This document shows, one piece after another, positions 16,415-23,871 of a stretch of DNA of 40,749 nucleotides (within the stretch, counting starts at the first letter, position 1; each line of letters begins with the position of its first letter). The notes below the pieces were generated by a model that saw only the letters and a program-made list of their open reading frames with translations, had not been told where the DNA came from and made no database searches. The DNA is from Flavobacteriales bacterium UBA2619 (GTDB lineage: Bacteria; Bacteroidota; Bacteroidia; Flavobacteriales_D; Sanyastnellaceae): contig DDJR01000113.1 of NCBI GenBank assembly GCA_002339135.1, positions 1 to 40,749 on the forward strand. The letters run 5' to 3'. The translations under genes and the position numbers were made by a program.

Positions 16415-17542
16415 TTAATGCACAAATTCTCCAAAATAAAATGGGAATGTAGGGAGGTTCGCATCCGTAGATAAGAACACTACTGCATCGAAATCCAAGA
16501 GCACTTGCTCCAATTCTGAAAGATTTGAAAAACCGTGAACTGTCTCTGGAGACGCGCCTTTATCATCAATGAGAGGTCCATGAACCCCTTTGTTGTAAAA
16601 CCAAAATTCACTGTCCCTATACCCATCTCTCAAAAGCCCCTTATTTACTGGACCCCAAGCATAACTGTCGCCCACAATCAGGATACGTGGTCTACGAACA
16701 ACTGGCAGCTCCTCCCAATGGGTTAGGTAATATTTTGCTTCTACATCAGGTAGGTTACGCCAAAGATTAAGCCCTTTTTCTATATCGTCGTCCGTTCCTT
16801 TCATTGAAGTTGACCTGTATACTGAATCAATCAGAAGACGAGCGGGGCGTAAACCATCTGGCAAGAGCTCGGACAAAGCATTAGAAATTTGATTAATAGC
16901 TTCAACTTGCGCCCACTCACTCCAATGAATCCCATGCTTGGGAAACACTTGCTGATCCAAAGAAAAGAAATCCGTAAGATTGAGAAAAGGCAACTCTTGA
17001 TTCACCAACTCATCGGTCCACATGTTCAACATTCTATTCGCCAATTGCCCCTCGCGTTTCAAATACTCACGTGGCACAAACTCCCTGCAAAAATTACCCT
17101 TACCAGGAGCAATAACAACAAGGAAGGGAGTTTTTGAAGCCTGCGAAAGTTGTAACAAACGAGAGACTCTGTTACCCACACTGTCTTTAGGAATACTGTC
17201 TAACCCAAGTGCTGCTAAAATATAGTTCTCTTCGAAAAGATAACCATCAAGTCCCTCGACAACAGACCTTGCATGATGTTCGCGAAAAAAACTGTAATCG
17301 AGCTCATTTCGAGTTCGAATTGCAACACTTCGAAGAAGAAAATTTAATCTTGAAAAATCGTTTACTTCAGATTGAAATTCTCCACACCAAACACGATATA
17401 AAGATATGACAGGAGATGCAGGATTCACAGATTCACCGTGCAGAGGGTGGGGCTCCTTAAAACCCAAGATTTCAGAAAGCCAAGGCGCATTGAGCAACAG
17501 CAAAACAGCAATGATCAATATATTTTTCAATCTGTCCATCAA
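16415..17542 (-). CDS. AlgJ/AlgX-like SGNH-type O-acyltransferase partner of MBOAT
   Basis: 375 residues with an N-terminal hydrophobic anchor (about 5-21) and a periplasmic domain. Seen: VEGLDGYLFEENY (about 93-105), LVVIAPGKGNFCREFVP (about 139-155), HGIHWSEWAQVEAINQ (about 200-215) and the serine block ILIVGDSYAWGPVN (about 285-298). In the AlgX/AlgJ family the catalytic triad is Ser of GDSY plus a D-x-H-W motif; here the motif reads G-I-H-W, so the Asp position holds Gly. The protein probably receives acetyl groups exported by the MBOAT protein and transfers them to an extracytoplasmic glycan. The ATG overlaps the MBOAT stop by 4 bases, showing coupling. The substrate is unknown. Confidence 0.8.
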   Translation of the reverse strand: MMDRLKNILIIAVLLLLNAPWLSEILGFKEPHPLHGESVNPASPVISLYRVWCGEFQSEVNDFSRLNFLLRSVAIRTRNELDYSFFREHHARSVVEGLDGYLFEENYILAALGLDSIPKDSVGNRVSRLLQLSQASKTPFLVVIAPGKGNFCREFVPREYLKREGQLANRMLNMWTDELVNQELPFLNLTDFFSLDQQVFPKHGIHWSEWAQVEAINQISNALSELLPDGLRPARLLIDSVYRSTSMKGTDDDIEKGLNLWRNLPDVEAKYYLTHWEELPVVRRPRILIVGDSYAWGPVNKGLLRDGYRDSEFWFYNKGVHGPLIDDKGASPETVHGFSNLSELEQVLLDFDAVVFLSTDANLPTFPFYFGEFVH

Positions 17543-18933
17543 AACCTGAAATAGATAAACGGGTTAAAATCTGAACCAGCCAAGTAGCTAACACTCACAA
17601 GCCAAAGACTTATTCCAACACATGCCATCAATACAGGTCTAGAATCATCTAGTTTAAATCTGTCATAGATTGCTGTAGTTGTAAAAAGAAGAGAAGCTGA
17701 TAACACAAATATGCTTTTTACAGAAAGCAATCCCAACTCAACAGACCAGGCTGAGAGAGACAAAAGACCCGGATGTGCAATTCTACCTAAGAACTCTAAA
17801 GCCATATTGAAATCTTCAATCGCAAAGAAAACCCAACCAACAAGCACCCAAGAAAATGTAAATATTCGAGAAATCCACTTGGGCAAATGACCTAACATTT
17901 GACGCAAGAAAATGCGATCAAGAATTAAAAATATTCCATGATATAAACCCCAGACAAGAAAGTTCCATGACGCACCATGCCAGAGACCACTTATCGCAAA
18001 AACCACAACAAGATTTGTGTAGAGTCTGACATTTGAATGAACTCTATTCCCACCCAATGGAATGTACAAATAATCCCTCATCCACGAGCTCAATGTGATA
18101 TGCCACCTGCGCCAAAAATCGGTTATACTGACCGCTCTGTAAGGTTGCATAAAGTTCTCAGGAAAACGGAAACCAAGCATTCTTCCGAGGCCGATTGCCA
18201 TGTCAGAATATCCGGAAAAATCAAAATATATCTGGAAGGTATATGCAAGAATTGCGATTGCCGCATGAGGGGAACTCCACCCCTCAAACCCTCCTGAAAT
18301 CACGGCCAAATCTAATGGAAATATCTCATACAATGAATTGGCAATCAATACTTTCTTAGCAAGACCTAAAGTAAATCTATAAAAGCCATTTAACCAATCT
18401 GAATTCTCTACAGTTCTATTTCTAAGTTCCTTTTCAACATCTGAAAACCGAACAATTGGGCCAGCTATCATTTGTGGGAAGCTTAAAATATAAACCAAAT
18501 ATTCGCTTAATTTATCGAGTGGTCTCACAGTCTTTCGATGAACATCTATAGCGTAGCTAAGAGATTGAAAAGAAAAGAAAGAAATACCGATTGGCAAGGC
18601 TACATCTTTCCATATAAAACCCTGGGGAGCAATATTTTCGACGAAGAAATTTGCGTATTTAAAATACAACAACAAACCCACATTTAAGATCACGGCTCCA
18701 CACACAGCACGACCCCTTCCTACTCCACCCAATTCGTGAAGCTTCCGAACCAAATAAAAGTTTACCAGACTACTTGCAAGAAGAATTGGTAAAAATGACA
18801 TCGCCCCCCAACCATAAAAAACCACAGAGGCAAATAACAAGATGGCATTTTGAAATTTCGCACCCCCTAACCTGTACACCACTAAAAATGGCGGCATGAA
18901 ATAGAGCAAGAATATTATACTTGAAAAAACCAT
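17539..18933 (-). CDS. MBOAT family O-acyltransferase (AlgI-like)
   Basis: 464 residues with about ten hydrophobic helices. Family signatures: FSFQSLSYAIDVHRKTV (about 115-131), SFPQMIAGPIVRF (about 150-162), FDFSGYSDMAIGLGRMLGF (about 238-256), ITDFWRRWHITLSSWMRDYL (about 269-288) and FAISGLWHGASWNFLVWGLY (about 314-333) with the catalytic His in LWHG. AlgI-type proteins move acetyl groups across the inner membrane for polysaccharide O-acetylation. The next gene, overlapping by 4 bases, encodes the AlgJ/AlgX-like periplasmic partner. It is divergent from a secreted esterase gene across a 33-base gap that is almost filled by a perfect palindrome. Confidence 0.94.
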   Translation of the reverse strand: MVFSSIIFLLYFMPPFLVVYRLGGAKFQNAILLFASVVFYGWGAMSFLPILLASSLVNFYLVRKLHELGGVGRGRAVCGAVILNVGLLLYFKYANFFVENIAPQGFIWKDVALPIGISFFSFQSLSYAIDVHRKTVRPLDKLSEYLVYILSFPQMIAGPIVRFSDVEKELRNRTVENSDWLNGFYRFTLGLAKKVLIANSLYEIFPLDLAVISGGFEGWSSPHAAIAILAYTFQIYFDFSGYSDMAIGLGRMLGFRFPENFMQPYRAVSITDFWRRWHITLSSWMRDYLYIPLGGNRVHSNVRLYTNLVVVFAISGLWHGASWNFLVWGLYHGIFLILDRIFLRQMLGHLPKWISRIFTFSWVLVGWVFFAIEDFNMALEFLGRIAHPGLLSLSAWSVELGLLSVKSIFVLSASLLFTTTAIYDRFKLDDSRPVLMACVGISLWLVSVSYLAGSDFNPFIYFRF

Positions 18934-18939
18934 AGTGCG

Positions 18940-18960
18940 ATATTACAAACATTGTAATAT
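18940..18960. promoter_or_regulatory. Perfect 9-base palindrome in the MBOAT/esterase divergent gap
   Basis: ATATTACAA (18940-18948), spacer ACA, TTGTAATAT (18952-18960): a perfect inverted repeat of 9 bases per arm. It occupies 21 of the 33 bases between the two divergent start codons (18933 and 18967), ending 6 bases before the esterase ATG. The compact symmetric form fits a dimeric repressor operator. With arms of seven A/T and two G/C bases it is unlikely to act as a terminator. Confidence 0.6.
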
Positions 18961-18966
18961 TGTATC

Positions 18967-19773
18967 ATGCAATACAGAATCCTTTTCGTTTATTTTATTT
19001 TTATCAACTTGCAGTTGCATGCAAAGGTTGACACGGTGTATGTAAAAAGTTCAGCGATGAATTGCTCATTACCCAACTTGATTGTTCTACCCCACTCGAC
19101 TTACACAGAACCCCTTCCCGTGATCTATCTTCTCCACGGTGCCGGTGGAGACTTTGGCAACTGGATGAGAAGAGTTCCTGTGATTGAAGAGTTAGCAGAA
19201 GAGTTTGGAGTGATTGTCGTTTGTCCTGACGGCGGGAAACAGGGTTGGTATCTAGACAGTCCTGAATTGGAAAACAGCCAGTACGAATCTTATGTTGTAC
19301 ATGATTTAATCCCCACCATTGATTCGCTTTACAATACGCGAGAAACTTCGACATATCGAGCCATTACAGGGCTGAGCATGGGTGGGCATGGGGCCCTCTA
19401 TTTGGCGCTTCGACACCCAGAACTATTTCGAAGCGCTGGAAGCATGAGTGGAGGTGTAGACCTCAGACCATTTTCTGAACACTGGGGTCTCCCCAAGTTG
19501 CTGGGGAGCATCGATGAGCATCCTGAACGCTGGGCAGAACACAGCGTGGTAGAGATCGCACGTAGGGTTTCTACAAGCACAAGTTTAATTTTCGATTGTG
19601 GCCTTTCCGACTTCTTCTTAGAGGTAAACCGAGATCTTGACAATGTGCTGAATGAGCGTGGAATTCTTCATTCATATTCCGAGAGAGAAGGAACACACAA
19701 CTGGAATTACTGGCGTGTTTCTGTCGTCGAGCACTTTAGGTTTTTTGCAGCAAGGTTTGCTGGAGAAATCTGA
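18967..19773 (+). CDS. Secreted esterase, esterase D / feruloyl-esterase-like alpha/beta hydrolase
   Basis: 268 residues with an N-terminal signal peptide (hydrophobic 5-17, likely cleavage near LHA). The catalytic triad can be read: oxyanion loop YLLHGAGGDFGNW (about 53-65), nucleophile elbow ITGLSMGGHGALYLALRHP (about 135-153; Ser in GLSMGG), acid in DCGLSDFFLEVN (about 203-214) and His in EGTHNWNYWR (about 239-248). The arrangement matches the putative esterase family that includes S-formylglutathione hydrolase, antigen 85 and XynC-type xylan or feruloyl esterases. Exported location suggests deacylation of a polysaccharide or ester from the environment. It is divergent from an O-acyltransferase pair, so opposing acylation and deacylation of the same glycan is possible but not shown. 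Confidence 0.85.
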   Translation: MQYRILFVYFIFINLQLHAKVDTVYVKSSAMNCSLPNLIVLPHSTYTEPLPVIYLLHGAGGDFGNWMRRVPVIEELAEEFGVIVVCPDGGKQGWYLDSPELENSQYESYVVHDLIPTIDSLYNTRETSTYRAITGLSMGGHGALYLALRHPELFRSAGSMSGGVDLRPFSEHWGLPKLLGSIDEHPERWAEHSVVEIARRVSTSTSLIFDCGLSDFFLEVNRDLDNVLNERGILHSYSEREGTHNWNYWRVSVVEHFRFFAARFAGEI

Positions 19774-19864
19774 AGGAAGTAAATAAAACCACATGATGAA
19801 AATCATTGGATTTTTGCTGGCAATAAATATGTTTTTCCGTACCGTTAAACTACTTCGTTCACAG

Positions 19865-19872
19865 TATCTTTG
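19865..19872 (+). promoter_or_regulatory. -7 promoter box for the gap gene
   Basis: TATCTTTG is an exact match to the Bacteroidota -7 consensus TAnnTTTG. Transcription would start near 19879, about 23 bases before the ATG at 19902 and downstream of an in-frame GTG at 19875, which therefore cannot be the start. No good TTG at -33 was seen. Confidence 0.6.
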
Positions 19873-19901
19873 CCGTGATTTTTACCATCTATTTTTCAAT
19901 C

Positions 19902-21365
19902 ATGTCACAGTCATCAACCCTAAGAGATTCATACAGCAATGAACTGAACGCCTACATCGATCAGGAAAAAAATGCTGTTGAACTAATCCACTATATAGGA
20001 AAACTTCTTTTTGAGAAAAACATCGAACTTGTACTTTTTCGAAACCACTTGGTAGACAAAAGCATTAGCGAAGTTCTCCACCTTCACCAATACGCTGCAA
20101 AAGTTGTCGGAAGCCCGATTAATGTGGCCGATTCAGCTGAGTTGGCAACCGCGATTTTTAACATGGATATTGCGCCTGCGAAGATTGATATCGGTAAACT
20201 AGCCAGTGAATGGATTTCTGAAGCTTCAAACTTTTCTTCGAAGTCTGAGTTTCTCAACTCTAAACTTAAAGGCTTCTCCAAATCGAACAACTTGAACATC
20301 GAACCTCGCGATGTTGTCCTATTTGGTTTTGGGCGAATCGGAAGACTAGCTGCAAGAGAATTAATTAAGCAAGCAGGAAAAGGTCAACAACTTCGCCTGC
20401 GTGCAATTGTACTCAGAAAAATCGACAACGCTTCTTTGAAAAAGCGCGCTGCACTTCTTGAGAACGACTCTGTTCACGGAAGGTTCCCTGGGACAATCGA
20501 AATCGACTATGATCAGAAGCACCTTGTGATCAACGGTCAGCGAATCCAAATTATAGCTTCTTCTGACCCAACGGAGATAGACTACTCTAATCTGGGGATT
20601 AACAACGCGCTTCTAATCGACAATACAGGAGCGTACCGTGACAAAGAAGCTCTTAGCTTACACCTTCAAGCAAATGGCATCAGCAAAGTGCTTCTGACTG
20701 CTCCAGGAAAAGGTATACCTAACATTGTTTACGGAATCAACCACACAGAGCTTGACATCAAAAACACAGACATCTTTTCCGCTGCCAGCTGCACCACGAA
20801 TGCCATCTCCCCTATACTCAAAGTAATTGAGGACAATTACGGTGTTGTAAGAGGGCATATCGAAACAGTACATTCATACACAAACGACCAAAACCTTCTC
20901 GACAATTTGCACAGCAAAGATCGCCGAGGACGTTCTGCCGCTGTCAATATGGTCATCACTGAGACAGGTGCGGGAAAGGCTGTGACAAAAGTAATTCCAT
21001 CTCTTGAAAACAAACTCACTGCCAATGCAGTTCGCGTCCCGACTCCGAATGGATCTCTGGCCATCATGAACCTCGAACTCGGCAGCCATACAACACTTGA
21101 AGAGATTAATGGACACATGAAAACCGCTGCCCTTTCTGGTAGTCTTATCAACCAAATCCATTACTCTATGAATGAAGAGCTCGTGAGCAATGACATTATA
21201 GGGAATGAGTGTTGTGCCGTCTTTGACAGCCCTGCCACTATTGTTAGCAACGACAGAAAAAGCGTTGTGTTGTACTCTTGGTATGACAACGAATTTGGTT
21301 ACACCAAGCAGGTCATTCGCCTTGCCAAGTTCATCGCGGACGTTAGACGTCGCATCTATTACTAA
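19902..21365 (+). CDS. gap: Glyceraldehyde-3-phosphate dehydrogenase, long form with N-terminal extension
   Basis: 487 residues from the ATG at 19902; a standard GAPDH has about 335. The first 137 or so residues are an extension rich in charged residues and probably helical. The NAD-binding motif FGFGRIGRLAARELI begins near residue 141, and the active-site block SAASCTTNAISP places the catalytic Cys at residue 297. Later come ENKLTANAVRVPTPNGSLAI and the C-terminal YSWYDNEFGYTKQVIRLAKF. It oxidatively phosphorylates glyceraldehyde-3-phosphate in glycolysis, or the reverse. Similar long GAPDHs occur in Bacteroidota; the role of the extension is not known to me. A SulP transporter gene follows after 9 bases, which implies co-transcription. 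Confidence 0.93.
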   Translation: MSQSSTLRDSYSNELNAYIDQEKNAVELIHYIGKLLFEKNIELVLFRNHLVDKSISEVLHLHQYAAKVVGSPINVADSAELATAIFNMDIAPAKIDIGKLASEWISEASNFSSKSEFLNSKLKGFSKSNNLNIEPRDVVLFGFGRIGRLAARELIKQAGKGQQLRLRAIVLRKIDNASLKKRAALLENDSVHGRFPGTIEIDYDQKHLVINGQRIQIIASSDPTEIDYSNLGINNALLIDNTGAYRDKEALSLHLQANGISKVLLTAPGKGIPNIVYGINHTELDIKNTDIFSAASCTTNAISPILKVIEDNYGVVRGHIETVHSYTNDQNLLDNLHSKDRRGRSAAVNMVITETGAGKAVTKVIPSLENKLTANAVRVPTPNGSLAIMNLELGSHTTLEEINGHMKTAALSGSLINQIHYSMNEELVSNDIIGNECCAVFDSPATIVSNDRKSVVLYSWYDNEFGYTKQVIRLAKFIADVRRRIYY

Positions 21366-21374
21366 AACACACTT

Positions 21375-22898
21375 ATGCAAAGAGTACTCAATTTCTTCGA
21401 TTTCAACGGCCCCATTAATTACAGACTTGAAGTACTCAGTGGCTTAACTGTTGCTCTTGCTCTGATTCCTGAAGCTGTTGCTTTTGCTCTTATCGCTGGA
21501 CTCAGTCCATTAACAGGTCTGTATGCCGCATTTATGGTGGGCCTTGTCGCATCTGTTTTGGGCGGTAGACCTGGCATGATTTCTGGAGCTACTGGAGCCA
21601 TCGCTGTAATCATAGCACCTCTTGCTCTGTTGTATGGTGTTGAATATGTCTTCGCAGCGGTGATGCTTGCTGGAGTGTTCCAACTGGCAGCTGGTTTTCT
21701 CAAGCTCGGTAAATTAATGCGACTTGTTCCGCAGCCGGTCATCTTCGGATTCGTCAACGGACTAGCCATCATCATCGGCGGATCCCAACTGACTCAATTT
21801 AAAGATGCTGGTGGATCTTGGCTTCAAGGAACTGAGATGTACGTTTTTGGAGGTCTTGTGTTGGTTGCAATGGGGATTATTTGGTTGATGCCTAAGATTA
21901 CGAAAGCAATACCCGGAGGGCTAACAGCGATTGTTGTCGTATTTGGCTTGGCTTATGGCCTTGGCATCGACACAAAAACAGTGGGAGACCTAGCCTCGAT
22001 TAAAGGCGGCTTCCCTCCTTTCCACTTGGCGAATATTCCTCTCACAATGGAGACCTTCCTCATTGTTCTGCCGTTTGCAGTTGTTGTCGCTTCAGTAGGA
22101 CTCATCGAGAGTCTACTCACTTTAAACATCGTTGATGAACTTACAGGGACCAGAGGAAATGGAAACCGAGAATGTGTGGCTCAGGGTTCAGCAAACATCT
22201 TAAGTGGAATGTTCAGCGGAATGGGTGGATGTGCAATGATAGGACAGTCACTCATCAACGTATCATCTGGGGCACGATCACGAATCTCGGGAATTGTGGC
22301 AGCAGTTATGTTACTTGTATTCATACTCTTCGGTTCAGGACTTATTGAGCAGCTACCTATGGCGGCATTAACGGGATTGATGCTGATGGTCGCAATAGGA
22401 ACATTTGAGTGGGCCTCTTTCAAGACCTTCAGACGAATGCCAACCAGCGATGTCTTGGTCATGGTCTTAGTTACACTCGTAACTGCATTTCTGCACAACC
22501 TGGCGCTTGCAGTTCTCGTCGGAGTCGTTATCTCTGCATTAATTTTTGCTTGGGACAATGCCAAGAGAATACGTGCACGTAAATCCATAGATGCTCAAGG
22601 ATGGAAACATTACGAAATTTACGGTCCCTTGTTTTTCGGATCCACGACGATGTTTTCAGAAAAGTTTAACGTCTCAGAAGATCCTGAACACATTGTCATC
22701 GATTTCGCTGAAAGTCGAGTCTCTGACATGAGTGCCATAGAGGCTCTTAACAAAGTCACCGCATTGTACAGTGAAGCTGGAAAGAAAGTACATTTGCGTC
22801 ACCTCTCGAAGGATTGCCGCAGGCTTTTAGACCGTGCCAACGCAATCATCGAAGTAAACCACTACGAAGATCCTACTTACAAGGTTGTTGCAGAATAA
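21375..22898 (+). CDS. SulP family anion transporter with STAS domain
   Basis: 507 residues. About 10-12 hydrophobic helices fill residues 15-395, starting with the SulP signature region LTVALALIPEAVAFALIAGL and PLTGLYAAFMVGLVASVLGG, then GATGAIAVIIAPL. A cytoplasmic STAS domain follows (about 410-505) with IVIDFAESRVSDMSAIEAL. SulP proteins carry sulfate, bicarbonate or other anions with Na+ or H+. Short SulP proteins in marine bacteria are often bicarbonate transporters (BicA-like), but the substrate cannot be told from this sequence. Being 9 bases behind the gap gene, its expression is likely tied to central metabolism, which fits bicarbonate or dicarboxylate better than sulfate. Confidence 0.92.
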   Translation: MQRVLNFFDFNGPINYRLEVLSGLTVALALIPEAVAFALIAGLSPLTGLYAAFMVGLVASVLGGRPGMISGATGAIAVIIAPLALLYGVEYVFAAVMLAGVFQLAAGFLKLGKLMRLVPQPVIFGFVNGLAIIIGGSQLTQFKDAGGSWLQGTEMYVFGGLVLVAMGIIWLMPKITKAIPGGLTAIVVVFGLAYGLGIDTKTVGDLASIKGGFPPFHLANIPLTMETFLIVLPFAVVVASVGLIESLLTLNIVDELTGTRGNGNRECVAQGSANILSGMFSGMGGCAMIGQSLINVSSGARSRISGIVAAVMLLVFILFGSGLIEQLPMAALTGLMLMVAIGTFEWASFKTFRRMPTSDVLVMVLVTLVTAFLHNLALAVLVGVVISALIFAWDNAKRIRARKSIDAQGWKHYEIYGPLFFGSTTMFSEKFNVSEDPEHIVIDFAESRVSDMSAIEALNKVTALYSEAGKKVHLRHLSKDCRRLLDRANAIIEVNHYEDPTYKVVAE

Positions 22899-22912
22899 TT
22901 GTTCGCTTAACT

Positions 22913-22943
22913 TGTCTAAATTATAGGCCTAGACATGGTTTTT
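22913..22943 (+). terminator. Weak candidate terminator after the SulP gene
   Basis: TGTCTA (22913-22918) and TAGACA (22930-22935) can pair around an 11-base loop, followed by TTTTT at 22939-22943. The stem is short and has two G/C pairs, so efficiency may be low. Confidence 0.35.
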
Positions 22944-23001
22944 CAATCAGAATTCACGGAATACAATTTATCAATGCAGTAAGTTAGTTTTACTGAGTAA
23001 T

Positions 23002-23871
23002 ATGTTTAACATGAAAAATCGCATCCGTTTACTCACCATGCTGCTACTCGCAAGCATCAGCATGAATATCCATTTGAGTGCGCAGGACACTCTGTGGATT
23101 AATACTGGAGAATGGCATCAGTCAATGGACACGATGAGCGTTTTGAGATACAATGCATCAGCGGTATTTGACACCTCCAATGTAGCATTAATCAACCCTG
23201 AAGAAACTGCGTTGCTTCTCACAGTGATTAACAACGATTCGCAGGCACATACCTTCGCATTAGACGGACTTGATAACTTCGGTGTTGAAATTCTTCCCGC
23301 CGATACGATAACCTTTGAAGTCCCACCTATGGCGGCGGGGACATATCGCTACTTTTCAAACAATCAAAGAGGCACATATTTGGGGTTGTCAGGAATCTTA
23401 AAAGTGGGGTTAAATATGCCCAACCAATTTCATTGGAACTTGTCCGACTGTATGCCAGAAAGAATGGACTCTGTTGATGTTGAAGGCGAATTGCTTGATG
23501 AAGAGCCATATGTACCAAGGTATTTTTCGATCAACTCCTACACATACCCTAACACGACACTAGACACCAATGGACTTGTGGCTTTAAATCTAGGCGACTC
23601 ATGCACCATTTCCATCGTGAATAGTGGCTTCATGGATCATGTACTACACTTCCATGGATTTCATGTGAAATACCTTACAACAACAATCCAAAGCTCAAGA
23701 ATAGGATGGATTAAAGACACCGTGCCAGTCCTACAAGGAGAAGCCATCACACTTTTACTTGTTGCAAATCAGGTGGGAATCTATCCAGTTCACAATCACA
23801 ATCTAATCGCAGTAACGAATTCAGGATTTTACCCGGGAGGAATGCTAACGCTAATCAACATCACGCCATGA
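23002..23871 (+). CDS. Cupredoxin-fold multicopper-oxidase-like protein lacking the type 1 Cys (partner A)
   Basis: 289 residues with a signal peptide (hydrophobic 10-24, cleavage near LSA-QD). Two cupredoxin-like domains: domain 1 (about 30-137) keeps the fold pattern (AHTFALDGL, GTYRYFSNNQ) but no copper motif. Domain 2 (about 180-288) has DHVLHFHGFHV with H213, H216 and H218, the H-x-x-H-x-H-G form of multicopper oxidases, and IYPVHNHNLIAV followed by PGGM. The last motif matches HCHxxxHxxxGM with the type 1 copper Cys replaced by Asn265. So domain 2 can supply four T2/T3 histidines but no type 1 site. It overlaps the next gene by 4 bases (ATGA); that gene encodes the complementary half. 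Exported, no sorting domain seen. ATG 23011 is an alternative start. Confidence 0.8.
   Translation: MFNMKNRIRLLTMLLLASISMNIHLSAQDTLWINTGEWHQSMDTMSVLRYNASAVFDTSNVALINPEETALLLTVINNDSQAHTFALDGLDNFGVEILPADTITFEVPPMAAGTYRYFSNNQRGTYLGLSGILKVGLNMPNQFHWNLSDCMPERMDSVDVEGELLDEEPYVPRYFSINSYTYPNTTLDTNGLVALNLGDSCTISIVNSGFMDHVLHFHGFHVKYLTTTIQSSRIGWIKDTVPVLQGEAITLLLVANQVGIYPVHNHNLIAVTNSGFYPGGMLTLINITP

Noticed and set aside
16353..16418. Short plus-strand frame MEEHHWTKILLIEF in the gap upstream of the GreA-like gene
   Set aside because: Only 21 codons and antisense to the AlgJ-like/GreA-like unit; could be a gene relic but nothing supports it.
19875..19901. GTG start nine codons upstream of the GAPDH ATG
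   Set aside because: It lies directly after the -7 box and before the expected transcription start, so it would not be on the mRNA.
19793..19942. Small plus-strand frame of 49 codons starting MMKIIGFLLAINMFF
   Set aside because: It runs across the gap promoter and into the GAPDH coding region in another frame; no ribosome site or family resemblance, so probably chance.
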